A stretch of 64,000 nt of DNA from Mixta intestinalis (GCF_009914055.1 NZ_CP028271.1:1054001-1118000); one strand, 5' to 3'. Shown: positions 7,948 to 16,435, counted from the first letter of the stretch. Numbers and translations: made by a program. The notes: generated by a model not told the origin, from the sequence alone.

Positions 7948-9127
7948 TTATCAGTTTATAGCAAGCACAGGAGTGATCATCCCTGACACTTCAACGTTGC
8001 GGGAGCAGGTTGAAAATGAGTTCCGGGATGTCTTTGGTCAGGAAATTGACCTGTCGCCGGAAACACCGCAGGGCGCACTTGTCACAATGGAAGTGGAAAA
8101 TCGGGACGCCATCGCCCGCAATAACGCAGAACTGGCGAACCAGATTAACCCGGATATTGCCGGGGGGATCTTTCTCGATGCTATCTGGGCGTTGATGGGC
8201 GGGCAGCGACTGTCCGCAACGCATTCTTTTTTGACGAATGTTGAGTTTGCTGGTGTACCACAGACTCTTATCCCGAAAGGCTCTCTGGCCGAAACGCAGG
8301 CAGGGGATGCGTTTGAAACGACCAGCGTACTGATTATCGGGAATGATGGGGTAACAAAAGGCGATATGCGCTCGGTTGAAACCGGGCCGGTAGGCTGTAG
8401 GGCCAGTGAACTTGTGCGCGTTGCCAGTTCAGTTCTGGGTTGGGAAACGGTTAACAACCCGACTGATGCGGTGCTGGGGAGGGTAGCGGAATCCGATATA
8501 CGTACCCGGCGTCGTCGCAGAAATACGCTTGCCAAAAACACGGTGAGTGTCGGAGAGGCGATCACCTCGGCGTTGTACGATATCGAAGGTGTGGAATCCC
8601 TGTCGTATCGTGAAAACTATACGGATGCGGATCAGTTTATTGATGGTGTTCCGCTGGTCAAACACAGTATCTATGTTTGTGTCGATGGCGGGCCGCGTGA
8701 GGAAATCGCTGTTGCTCTGCTACGTACTAAAACAGTAGGGGCCGCGTACAACGGCAGTGAAACGGTTGAGGTAACAGAGCCGTCCAGTGGTCAGGTGTAT
8801 AACGTCAAATTTGACAGGCCAAAGGAAATTACCGTGTTTTGTCGGGTGACGGTGCGCAAAAGTCCCTTTGATGCACAGACCCTGATCCCCGATGCGATTG
8901 AAAAATGGGTAGCCGGTGAAACCGATACCGATGATGGTCTGGCGGTCGGGCGAGACGTTTCGCCGTTTGAAATTGCGGCGGCGGTCAATACGGCTGAACC
9001 GCGATTGTTTGTGCTGAAGGTCGAGTTATCAACCGATGGCGTGACCTGGTCAACAGACGTGATCCCCGTGCAGATAAACGCCGTTGCCAGACTCCGGCGC
9101 AACGCCGTGCAGGTGGTTATCGTATGA
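7940..9127 (+). CDS. Baseplate J-like protein
   Basis: A 395-residue protein with the baseplate J layout: an N-terminal region with D-V-F-G-Q-E-I-D-L-S-P-E-T-P-Q-G, a middle domain with the T-R-R-R-R-R-N-T-L block at about residues 188-197, and a C-terminal domain for wedge contacts. Together with the gp25-like protein it builds the baseplate wedges of contractile tails. It overlaps both neighbours by a few bases. Length is normal and the frame is intact. Confidence 0.85.
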   Translation: MSDYQFIASTGVIIPDTSTLREQVENEFRDVFGQEIDLSPETPQGALVTMEVENRDAIARNNAELANQINPDIAGGIFLDAIWALMGGQRLSATHSFLTNVEFAGVPQTLIPKGSLAETQAGDAFETTSVLIIGNDGVTKGDMRSVETGPVGCRASELVRVASSVLGWETVNNPTDAVLGRVAESDIRTRRRRRNTLAKNTVSVGEAITSALYDIEGVESLSYRENYTDADQFIDGVPLVKHSIYVCVDGGPREEIAVALLRTKTVGAAYNGSETVEVTEPSSGQVYNVKFDRPKEITVFCRVTVRKSPFDAQTLIPDAIEKWVAGETDTDDGLAVGRDVSPFEIAAAVNTAEPRLFVLKVELSTDGVTWSTDVIPVQINAVARLRRNAVQVVIV

Positions 9128-9777
9128 CAATACAGTCCCTTGATTTTCATTCCGACTTGCTGAAAGCCATTCTGTGGCAGTATGAAAATTCGGATAATAT
9201 TAAAGCACTGGCACACTATAAATCAGCCTGGTTCAACCGGGCGACGGTGGAGTTCTGGCGTAACTGGTATCGCGATGTGTTTAATATCGATACCGCGAAT
9301 GATTTTGGTCTGGCGGTATGGGGGCGTATTCTGGATGTGCCGCTGGGTATTGATGTTCCACCCAGCGACAAAAATAAAATCGGTTATGGTTTCGGCGCTA
9401 ATAAGCACAATTTTAAATCCAATTTCAGGCGCAACGCCGATTACACGCTGACATTAACCACAGCGCAAAAGCGTCTGCTGGTGAGAATGCGCTATTTCAC
9501 CCTGACGGAAAGCCCGACAATTACTAATATCAACGCCTTTCTTCAGCGTTTTTTCAGCGATGAGAACGGCAAAGTATTTGTTCTCGATCCCCTCGATATG
9601 TCTTACATCTGGTACGTGTTTAATTTCAACCCCGATGAAAGATTGCGCCTGCTGCTTGATAACTTTGACCTGCTACCCCGACCTTCGGGAGTAGGGGCTA
9701 AATACCGTATTGTCACCCGTCAGGCATTCGGCTTTGGCGAAAACCGTAAAAACTTCACAAATAACTTCGGAAACTAA
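9124..9777 (+). CDS. DUF2612 tail protein (gpI-like baseplate protein)
   Basis: A 217-residue protein matching DUF2612 by pattern: N-terminal Q-Y-E-N-S-D-N-I-K-A-L, then F-W-R-N-W-Y-R-D-V-F-N-I-D-T-A, F-G-L-A-V-W-G-R-I-L, and a C-terminal repeat of F-G-F-G-E-N-R-K-N-F. It lies between baseplate J and the tail fibre, the position of P2 gpI, which links wedges to fibres. The start overlaps the previous gene by four bases (ATGA). Confidence 0.75.
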   Translation: MTIQSLDFHSDLLKAILWQYENSDNIKALAHYKSAWFNRATVEFWRNWYRDVFNIDTANDFGLAVWGRILDVPLGIDVPPSDKNKIGYGFGANKHNFKSNFRRNADYTLTLTTAQKRLLVRMRYFTLTESPTITNINAFLQRFFSDENGKVFVLDPLDMSYIWYVFNFNPDERLRLLLDNFDLLPRPSGVGAKYRIVTRQAFGFGENRKNFTNNFGN

Positions 9778-9780
9778 ACC

Positions 9781-10770
9781 ATGACAAAAATGTTTAAAAC
9801 GCCCTTCGCTGCGCAGGGTGACAGGACTGCTGTGCCTGTAGAAACGCAGGCTGACGGTTCGGTGTCTTACACTCAGGGCTACGGCTATGACTATGAGCGC
9901 GATCAGACGACAGATCCGGCAGCGAAGGATATTGAACGTGAGAAGATGAATGCGCTTTTTCACGATGTTACTGAAGCCGTGGGGGAAGTTCAGTCATTCG
10001 GTGCCGCCGTTTGGTCTGAGGATGGAAAACCTTACGCAATTCGGTCACAGGCTTACTACGGTAAAAAATTGTGGCAATCGAAGATTGAAAACAACAATGA
10101 AGAACCGGGCAAGGGTAGCGGATGGATAGAATTCAAAGCCGATGTAAACCCTGTCGATATGCTGTACCCGGTCGGGATTGTGACGTGGTTTGCGCAGAAC
10201 AAAGATCCTAACGCGCTTTTCCCCGGCACTACGTGGAAATATATAGGGGAGAACCGCACGGTGCGTCTGGCCAGCGCTAACGGCAGCGATGTGATGACAA
10301 CGGGTGGTTCCGATTCGGTTACGCTGGCAGTAGGGAATATCCCTGCACACGGCCATACGTTTTCGGCTACTACCAGTGCGTTTGATTACGGTACGAAAAC
10401 GTCGAGTAGCTTTAATCATGGGAATAAAACCACAAGTTCATTCGATTACGGTACTAAAACTACGAATACAACAGGTAACCATACCCATACGATATCGCCA
10501 GCATTGTCTGGCGGGGGGAGTATCCGGTCTGCAAATCTTGACTGGTCAGGCCCTGCCAGTACAAATACTGGCGCTGCGGGGAACCATGCTCATACGGTAG
10601 CTATCGGGGCACATTCACATACAGTTGCTATAGGTGCTCATAGCCATACTGTTGGGATTGGTGCTCACTCACATTCTGTTTCAGGGAATACAGCAAATAC
10701 AGGTTCTGGAACAGCTTTTACTGTAGCTAACTCATTTATTAAATTGATGGGCTGGTATCGAAGTGCATAA
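9781..10770 (+). CDS. Phage tail fibre with His-rich repeats
   Basis: A 329-residue protein. Residues 1-120 form an attachment region; residues about 125-185 resemble a tail-collar fold with F-P-G-T-T-W. The distal part is repetitive: F-D-Y-G-T-K-T / F-N-H-G-N-K-T units at 201-227 and five H-x-H motifs at about 234, 269, 278, 287 and 296, the last three in G-A-H-S-H-T-V repeats. In trimeric fibres such H-x-H sites bind metal along the shaft. The C-terminus F-I-K-L-M-G-W-Y is typical of short receptor-binding tips. No separate fibre assembly chaperone follows. Confidence 0.75.
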   Translation: MTKMFKTPFAAQGDRTAVPVETQADGSVSYTQGYGYDYERDQTTDPAAKDIEREKMNALFHDVTEAVGEVQSFGAAVWSEDGKPYAIRSQAYYGKKLWQSKIENNNEEPGKGSGWIEFKADVNPVDMLYPVGIVTWFAQNKDPNALFPGTTWKYIGENRTVRLASANGSDVMTTGGSDSVTLAVGNIPAHGHTFSATTSAFDYGTKTSSSFNHGNKTTSSFDYGTKTTNTTGNHTHTISPALSGGGSIRSANLDWSGPASTNTGAAGNHAHTVAIGAHSHTVAIGAHSHTVGIGAHSHSVSGNTANTGSGTAFTVANSFIKLMGWYRSA

Positions 10771-10775
10771 GATAA

Positions 10776-10794
10776 ACCGGCCTTAAAGGCCGGT
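10776..10794. terminator. Hairpin between convergent tail fibre and acyltransferase genes
   Basis: A near-perfect palindrome, ACCGGCCTT with AAGGCCGGT around one base, lying six bases after the fibre stop and before the stop of the opposite-strand acyltransferase. Short T or A tracts on each side fit a bidirectional terminator. Confidence 0.7.
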
Positions 10795-10799
10795 AAGTT

Positions 10800-12770
10800 T
10801 TATCGAAATGGGTTACCTGATTGAATTAGGTATTCTTCACCAAACTTATAAGATGCGTAATCGGTGAAATGGCCTACATCACGATAAACAGGAACGCCAT
10901 CAATATCTGTTTTGCAGGTTTTACCCGAACACTGTACATCTTTAGGATCTATCACGATCAATGAGGGATAATCTTTCTTCATTTTATTGAATATCTGAGT
11001 AAACCATTCATTATTGTCCCCTCCCCATAGAGTAGGGTTACAACTGTTAGAGATGTAATCCTTCCTCGTCTTAATGTGCTGGTAAAAACAATTCATGTAG
11101 TTTGGTGGCATGGTGTAGATTGTTTTAATGATGACCGGGCGTGCTCCAGATTTTACGATGATATCCAATGCTTTTCTCATGGCGACTTCAATTCTTTCCC
11201 GTGACAAATCAACAGAACGTTTGTCACCTATGCGATTAATAATATTGTTACCAGCATAGTTCATCCACACCTCGCCGATGATCACATAATCAAACTTGCC
11301 TTTCTTGATATTGTCGTAATATCTTTCGGTGTTATCGTGGCACTCTTGGTAAACTGTGTTTTTAAAATACCACCAGTCAAACTGATAAATACCGGGTAGT
11401 GTTAGGCACGAAGATGTCCCTTGAACTGTAACTGACATGTGAGCATCTTTTGCGAGAACATCGAAAAAACTCCAGAAATGATTAGAGTTAGAATCACCAA
11501 TTAATAATGCTCGCTTGTTGGAACTAATATCTCCCACGATGCAATTTTTATCTGTGCCATCAGTATTCCCATTGAGGCACGACTCTCTATAAGGAGATGC
11601 ATATTTTTGCAAAGTGGATTCGATACGGGCGTACTCCGAACCGAAGCGGATATTAAAACCTTTGTATTTTTCACTGACAGGGTATAAAACCAAGAAAAAC
11701 CCTGCTGGTACGAGTGCCAGTATTGAAAGGGATTTAGTTAATGTCCAGCGTATTTTTCTGCATGGTTTCTCAATGAATATATAGGAGAGATATGCAGCAA
11801 TGAACGTTACCGCGTAGCAGGAAATCTTAAAAATGGTGTTTTCTGTTAGCCCTAAGTATCGTCCAGTGGCGAAGATAGGCCAATGCCAAAGGTATAAAGA
11901 GTATGAGATTGAGCCTATAAAAACCAATGGGGAAAGAGATAATATACGTGATGCGATACCATTAGTCGAAGTGCCGACTAAAATTAGTAACGCGCTGGCT
12001 ATACTAACAATCACTGCGTGATAATCAGGATATCCAAGTACGATGTTTGTTCTGGTTGCGCAATAGATTATAGTGGCTAAAGACAGAACGCCCAAAACAG
12101 AAGCGATGCTTTGCGTTAATTTTAATCGCTCATGATTTAACACGACAAGACAGCTACCGATCATAAATTCAAAAATACGAGGACTTAAAAAATAATAGCT
12201 TTTATTTGGATACTTATCAGAAAGGTAAAGTGATAACCCCAGCATACCGATGGTAATGGCAACCGTTGCTATTTTTAGCGTTTTATCTGAAAAATAGCGA
12301 TTGAGAAGTAACACCCCAGCAGGTAACAGTAGATACCATTGCCATTCGATGGATAACGACCAGGTATGCAGTAGTAACAGATTTGCAGTGTCTGGTGCTG
12401 CATACCCGGTGGTTGAGCGAGCAAAATACTGATTTGAAGTGAATAAGGTAGTGTATTTTGCGCTCCTTATATAATCAATGAAATCGGTAGGTAAGTAGAA
12501 TATCGTTGTCAGTACTAAAGTGAAAATCACAACAGTAATTAATGCTGGTTGTAGCCTCCACAAACGGCGAACATAAAATTCAGATAGAGAAAACGATTGG
12601 TTTTTTAAAGATGTGCTGATTATTGATGTTATTAAAAATCCAGAAATAACAAAAAATATATCAACACCAATAAAACCAGATGGGAAAACACTCAGTCCCC
12701 CGTGGAACATGAGAACGAACAACACTGCAACTGCCCTTAATCCATCAATGTCTGAACGGTAACGCATCAA
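10800..12770 (-). CDS. OafA-type acyltransferase with C-terminal SGNH domain (O-antigen acetylase)
   Basis: A 656-residue integral membrane protein. It starts M-M-R-Y-R-S-D-I-D-G-L-R-A-V-A-V, the signature opening of acyltransferase-3 proteins, and has about ten membrane helices to residue ~355. The soluble C-terminal part has the SGNH blocks G-D-S-N-S-N-H and a late D-V-G-H-F-T-D, the catalytic Asp-x-x-His equivalent. Such fusions acetylate O-antigen or other glycans at the inner membrane. The gene is AT-rich, on the strand opposite to the tail operon, and lies between the fibre gene and the icd fragment. It is therefore probably a prophage cargo gene altering the host surface. The substrate cannot be told. 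Confidence 0.85.
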   Translation of the reverse strand: MMRYRSDIDGLRAVAVLFVLMFHGGLSVFPSGFIGVDIFFVISGFLITSIISTSLKNQSFSLSEFYVRRLWRLQPALITVVIFTLVLTTIFYLPTDFIDYIRSAKYTTLFTSNQYFARSTTGYAAPDTANLLLLHTWSLSIEWQWYLLLPAGVLLLNRYFSDKTLKIATVAITIGMLGLSLYLSDKYPNKSYYFLSPRIFEFMIGSCLVVLNHERLKLTQSIASVLGVLSLATIIYCATRTNIVLGYPDYHAVIVSIASALLILVGTSTNGIASRILSLSPLVFIGSISYSLYLWHWPIFATGRYLGLTENTIFKISCYAVTFIAAYLSYIFIEKPCRKIRWTLTKSLSILALVPAGFFLVLYPVSEKYKGFNIRFGSEYARIESTLQKYASPYRESCLNGNTDGTDKNCIVGDISSNKRALLIGDSNSNHFWSFFDVLAKDAHMSVTVQGTSSCLTLPGIYQFDWWYFKNTVYQECHDNTERYYDNIKKGKFDYVIIGEVWMNYAGNNIINRIGDKRSVDLSRERIEVAMRKALDIIVKSGARPVIIKTIYTMPPNYMNCFYQHIKTRKDYISNSCNPTLWGGDNNEWFTQIFNKMKKDYPSLIVIDPKDVQCSGKTCKTDIDGVPVYRDVGHFTDYASYKFGEEYLIQSGNPFR

Positions 12771-12970
12771 ATCGCCTTTTATTAATGAAACCCCTCACGG
12801 GGTTCAACCTTTTTCCACACAAGCACTTTATCAGCCGCTTCCCCAAAACTAAAGCTAACTATGTGTAATCATTGGGGTATTTAGATGCTTGTTGGTGTCT
12901 GTTTATCCACGAGGTTTGAATGAAAAATGATTAAAATTCAGGTCGTTAACTTTAAATTGCATGAATACTG

Positions 12971-13132
12971 CTGCGCCATATGCAGTGGTTCGAAGCCGCA
13001 GACCTGATTGTTAAAGGCATGGAAGGCGCTATCGCTAACAAAACCGTGACCTATGACTTCGAACGTCTGATGGAAGGCGCTAAGCTGCTGAAATGTTCAG
13101 AGTTTGGCGACGCGATTATCAGCAATATGTAA
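12971..13132 (+). pseudogene. icd: 3' fragment of icd (isocitrate dehydrogenase), probable attR of prophage
   Basis: The frame from 12971 to the TAA at 13130-13132 encodes 53 residues that read as the extreme C-terminus of NADP isocitrate dehydrogenase: [27 protein letters not shown], then [17 protein letters not shown] stop codon lies three codons upstream, and no 5' part of icd exists in the window. Phages such as P21 and the e14 element integrate into the 3' end of icd, restore the gene on one side and leave the displaced 3' end at the other. This fragment is best explained as that displaced end, marking the right border of the prophage. Confidence 0.85.
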
Positions 13133-13150
13133 TAGCTGTTGCGAAAGGAT

Positions 13151-13180
13151 AAGCGGAACGCGTTTGGTTCCGCTTTTTTA
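13151..13180 (+). terminator. icd transcription terminator
   Basis: A nine-base-pair stem AAGCGGAAC with GTTCCGCTT followed by a T run, 19 bases after the icd stop codon. It is the expected terminator of icd, left with the displaced 3' end. A near copy occurs at 14277-14306. Confidence 0.8.
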
Positions 13181-13182
13181 TT

Positions 13183-13385
13183 GCCGCATTTTGAACGACG
13201 GGTTTTATCAGATTTTTTCATTGCTTATCTGCCAGTAACTGCAAACCAGCAGCAATCGTACTCAGCCATGTTTTGATGCGCTGGATGGTTAGGGGCTATC
13301 ACAACGTTATACGGTGCGTGTTAAACAGTGCGGCAGGTGCAAAAGGCGCTTTCTCTGGCGCTGGTACTAACACAAAATCGTATGA
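13183..13385 (-). other. Short gene-poor stretch with possible coding relic on minus strand
   Basis: No intact gene is seen. On the minus strand, broken frames read as protein-like pieces (for example I-K-T-W-L-S-T-I-A-A-G-L and L-V-P-A-P-E-K-A-P-F) separated by stops. These could be the relic of a regulator gene, but the pieces are too short to name. Confidence 0.25.
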
Positions 13386-14141
13386 TTATCCTTTGCCCTG
13401 ATCGACGATTTTATTGAACAGGGGAACAATAGCTCGTCGATAACGATGTTTTATCTTTGCTTTGATCGGGCGCTTCGACATTAATTGCTGCCATATTTCT
13501 CTCTTCTTTTTATTAAAATCAGAGTTACCCTTGTTCATATTTATCGTCGAATCATTTGATTCATCAGAAAGGGCCACTGGATGAGGAATAACCGAGTAAA
13601 CGCGTAAGAAAGACAGTTCTTCAAAAAGTGTCCACTTATCTGCTGTCATCCAGACGGGATAAAGATTATTGAGTAACGATTCCGCCGCTGATTTATTAAT
13701 TAAGTAACTGTGCGCTGTTGTTGCCTGATGCGTTTTATGTAGTGAATATTCTTTGGTTATAGGCCTGATGGATTTTTGCAGATGCTTATTAACTCGGCTA
13801 AGTAAAATTACCTCAGGACGATAATTACTTAAATTGAGGTTTTTCAGGATCGCGCAGATATCCTCACTCAGGACAACATCATCTTCTAAAATTAAAGCAG
13901 TATCAATATTCTCATGTGTCATTTTTTTATATATGAGCTGATGACTCAGCGCGCAGCCTATTTCACCCGGCAAAAAAGCGTAGTTAGGGATACTGGTTAC
14001 CTGCGTAATCTCCTTATCGGACATCAACCTACCGTCAACCGCTTTAATAAATTCAAAAGACAAATTGAGAGCATCCATCTGTCTCTGCATTTTTAGTCGC
14101 CTTTCGGATGATCCTTCCAGGTTAATAACGAATATTTTCAT
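13386..14141 (-). CDS. Glycosyltransferase family 25 (LPS glycosyltransferase)
   Basis: A 251-residue protein with the GT25 opening M-K-I-F-V-I-N-L-E-G-S-S-E-R-R, the conserved F-I-K-A-V-D-G-R, the G-E-I-G-C-A-L-S-H segment, and L-I-L-E-D-D-V-V at about residue 85, which supplies the acidic metal/nucleotide-sugar site. Such enzymes add galactose or related sugars to lipooligosaccharide in the cytoplasm. The gene is AT-rich and stands alone between two near-identical terminators, close to the prophage border, so it was probably acquired. The sugar and acceptor are unknown. Confidence 0.8.
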   Translation of the reverse strand: MKIFVINLEGSSERRLKMQRQMDALNLSFEFIKAVDGRLMSDKEITQVTSIPNYAFLPGEIGCALSHQLIYKKMTHENIDTALILEDDVVLSEDICAILKNLNLSNYRPEVILLSRVNKHLQKSIRPITKEYSLHKTHQATTAHSYLINKSAAESLLNNLYPVWMTADKWTLFEELSFLRVYSVIPHPVALSDESNDSTINMNKGNSDFNKKKREIWQQLMSKRPIKAKIKHRYRRAIVPLFNKIVDQGKG

Positions 14142-14276
14142 GATTATTTCAGTAACCAGTCACGAAAGTTAATCTTCCAGGCAAAGAGTATAATAAATTA
14201 GCTGAGTTAATACAATAATTTATCATTGCTTTATTAAGGGGTTTTCGGGAATAAAAAACGTCTGAAGTAAAATAAT

Positions 14277-14306
14277 GAGCGGAACGCTATTGGTTCCGCA
14301 TTTTTT
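14277..14306 (+). terminator. Second copy of an icd-like terminator
   Basis: Stem GCGGAAC with GTTCCGC followed by a T-rich tract, almost the same as the terminator at 13151-13180, including the G-C-G-G-A-A-C stem and a T-G-G-T-T-C-C-G-C right arm. The two copies bracket the family-25 glycosyltransferase gene. Confidence 0.65.
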
Positions 14307-14529
14307 GAGTTTTTTATGCTTTATGCAGGCGGCTGGTGCTAAAGAAATGCCACCAGGAAGCACCAAAACCTCAGCCTGGACGGTTATCGCATAGTAATAC
14401 AACATATGCGCTGGGATAATTCCTGAACGTCCTTATCTCTGTACCGATAAGGACTACAGAAACGTTATGTCGCTCAATCCGGATGTTGTTGATTACGGTC
14501 GTTAGCGCTCTGATGTGGGTAAGAAAAAA
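14307..14529 (+). other. Gene-poor stretch, unrecognised coding-like fragment
   Basis: No intact gene was recognised. From about 14400 to the TAG at 14502-14504 the plus strand reads I-C-A-G-I-I-P-E-R-P-Y-L-C-T-D-K-D-Y-R-N and on to V-V-D-Y-G-R, preceded by in-frame stops. It may be a gene relic or chance. Confidence 0.2.
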
Positions 14530-15198
14530 CTAATATGTTGGAAACGCTATCGTATCAGTAACCATCTCATCAATTGCCTGTTTTACCTCTGCTAAAGTGA
14601 CGGGCGTCGTACTGTTAGGCACACTTTTGCCATACCCTTTACGTACAACTTTAATAACCGGTTCATGCGTTGTTGCATCAATAGCTTCAGCTTCAAGAAA
14701 CAGCACGGCATTTTGTGTACGATGCCCGGTAGCGGCCATCGTGCTGGCGACAACGGCGGCCACCGGCACTACCTCATAAAACTGCATACTTTTATTTTCT
14801 GCCGTTACTGCCGTGATGGCCGCTTTAATGATAAGGCTGCCTGGCTGCGGCTGTGGCAGCAGAGTAAATTTTTGCCCGACGGCATTTTTAAGCTGTTGCT
14901 CCGTATATGCCCGAATTTGTTCCAGCGTAGCTGCACTGACCCGCTCGTTGGGCTCTGGGTTGGGATAATAAACAACGGGAGCAAAATAGACGTTGTGATA
15001 GCTATTCTGCCGCCAGGCGGGTGAAACCCAACGCAGCGTCTGCTGGCCCTGGGATGTTTTCTCTGGCCTTAATGTAGAGTAGTCGTCGAGGAAACCGGAA
15101 TATTGGCTCTTTTCAGTGACTTTTGATGAGCAGCCAGCCAGTACACCAACCAGTATAAAAGCACTTAATTTGCTACCACTTTTTAATAAAGTAAGCAT
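14530..15198 (-). CDS. DUF3313-type outer-membrane lipoprotein
   Basis: A 222-residue lipoprotein. The signal peptide ends in the lipobox L-A-G-C at about residues 20-23, so the mature protein is anchored by lipid. The body fits DUF3313 lipoproteins: Y-S-G-F-L-D-D-Y-S-T-L near the N-terminus, then L-R-W-V, and an alternating beta/alpha region ending in T-L-A-E-V-K-Q-A-I-D-E-M-V. The function of the family is unknown. An AAGGG ribosome site precedes the ATG. The gene stands alone, facing away from the following small-peptide genes. Confidence 0.75.
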   Translation of the reverse strand: MLTLLKSGSKLSAFILVGVLAGCSSKVTEKSQYSGFLDDYSTLRPEKTSQGQQTLRWVSPAWRQNSYHNVYFAPVVYYPNPEPNERVSAATLEQIRAYTEQQLKNAVGQKFTLLPQPQPGSLIIKAAITAVTAENKSMQFYEVVPVAAVVASTMAATGHRTQNAVLFLEAEAIDATTHEPVIKVVRKGYGKSVPNSTTPVTLAEVKQAIDEMVTDTIAFPTY

Positions 15199-15863
15199 GT
15201 TTAGCCCTTAATCAAGTACAGGGGCGCTGCCCTGCTAACTGACGAAAGTAACTCAAACCTGTATCTTCACAAGCTTAGCAGTAAAGCCGCTTACTGGGGT
15301 TTTACTCAACAACAAAAATATGGGCGTCCTGAGGCGATTACAGGAAACCAGCATAAAGCGAATCAACCAGTACTGTAAGGTTGCTTTGGTTACGTCGCTC
15401 ACTCTCTGGCGTTAATTTATTAATATATAAATAATGAGTGTGTTGTTAAATTTCCAGTTGCGTATTATTTTTGTACTAATAAATAGCGGTATTGGGTGTA
15501 TTTATAACATCACTAATTAACGGTTATTGCTTTTATCAGATAGTTAACTATTAATGTAATGATAAAATGATGGTGATATTACACAGGAAGGACATAATAT
15601 GATACTTGACGAGAGGGATATTTTTTGTGCAGTCCTTTATCGGGTAAATTAATAATTCCATTCTGTTGGGGGTAATTGACAGTTGGAATAATCTCTGAGC
15701 AACTTTATATAGTTGAAAAGCCTGTTTTTTCTTTTCGTGGTTTTTGTGCATTTTATGCTATTTAATAATATAGTGATTTGACACGGTGAGATTATTAAAA
15801 TTACTATCTGGTCTCCCATTTGGGAAAAGACGAAGTTAAATCGCTAATCATTAAGGATGACAT
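15199..15863. other. 665-base AT-rich intergenic region
   Basis: AT-rich sequence between the lipoprotein gene and the leader-bearing peptide gene. No convincing gene, RNA or repeat is seen. The only long open frame, on the minus strand at about 15551-15751, lacks a plausible ribosome site and has no recognisable features. Promoters for both flanking genes presumably lie here. Confidence 0.4.
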
Positions 15864-16106
15864 ATGAAAACGCTTAACGCTCAAGAAGTTCACATGGTAA
15901 GTGGTGCCGGAATTGCAGATGCGCTTAAAGGGATAAATACGGCGTTAACAAATATTAATGCTAAACTCGATAGCGCTAATAAGGCCCTGGAAAATGCTAC
16001 GCAGCCCGGCGAGCAGATTGGCCTGACCTATAAAACCATTGGCCTGAGCATTGCCAGCTCTATCCTGACTGCGATTTCTGAGCGTCTGGCAGCTAAATCA
16101 GCATAA
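15864..16106 (+). CDS. Small peptide with microcin-like (double-glycine type) leader
   Basis: An 80-residue protein preceded by AAGGATG. The first 16 residues, M-K-T-L-N-A-Q-E-V-H-M-V-S-G-A-G, look like the leader of class II microcins and bacteriocins (compare the microcin V leader ending V-S-G-G), which is cut after Gly-Gly or Gly-Ala by a peptidase-containing ABC exporter. The rest would be a ~64-residue core of two or three amphipathic helices with a moderately hydrophobic C-terminal segment, no cysteine, little glycine. A good terminator follows. No exporter or accessory gene is near, so the product may use an exporter elsewhere or the resemblance may be fortuitous. Confidence 0.6.
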   Translation: MKTLNAQEVHMVSGAGIADALKGINTALTNINAKLDSANKALENATQPGEQIGLTYKTIGLSIASSILTAISERLAAKSA

Positions 16107-16130
16107 GCACTGAGCTAAAATTAAATAAAA

Positions 16131-16163
16131 CAGCCTGACATAATATATGTCAGGCTGTTTTGC
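16131..16163 (+). terminator. Terminator of the leader-peptide gene
   Basis: A long stem, AACAGCCTGACATA with a near-perfect complement ending GTCAGGCTGTT, followed by TTT. It starts 25 bases after the stop of the 80-residue peptide gene and implies a monocistronic transcript. Confidence 0.85.
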
Positions 16164-16294
16164 GTTATGTTACATTATTTAGCTATAGGTTTTTTAACTA
16201 TCGGTAAATGCCCTTATTTTAAATTTCTTTTTCATCCTTTTGGAAAAGAGGTACTGACCCTGGTTATTCTTTTCGTACCGATAAAGGGAGGGCT

Positions 16295-16435
16295 GTGGTT
16301 ACCCTTATTGCCACAGCACAGGGTATCAGCTCGTTGATAGCTGCTGGTGGATTTTCAAAAAAATGCGTTAACCTGCATAAATGCAAATGCTCAATAGCTG
16401 CGGTGGCAACAACGCCTATAATGGATGCCAGGTAA
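16295..16435 (+). CDS. Possible 46-residue Cys-containing small protein (GTG start)
   Basis: A short frame begins at GTG, right after the purine-rich GGGAGGG Shine-Dalgarno, and runs to TAA. The product has a hydrophobic N-terminal half (L-I-A-T-A-Q-G-I-S-S-L-I-A-A-G-G-F) and a short basic Cys cluster, C-V-N-L-H-K-C-K-C. The start lies in a hairpin (GCTGTGG with CCACAGC) that would hide the initiation site. There is no known homologue that I recognise; the frame may be chance. Confidence 0.3.
   Translation: MVTLIATAQGISSLIAAGGFSKKCVNLHKCKCSIAAVATTPIMDAR

Noticed and set aside
201..10770. Type VI secretion or a contractile injection system instead of a phage tail
   Set aside because: Collar, terminator, tape measure, hub/spike and tail fibre in phage order, and the icd attachment remnant, favour a prophage; no T6SS ATPase or membrane-complex gene is seen. 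A tailocin cannot be excluded because the head-gene region is outside the window.
15551..15751. 66-residue minus-strand open frame
   Set aside because: AT-rich chance frame without ribosome site or protein-like features.
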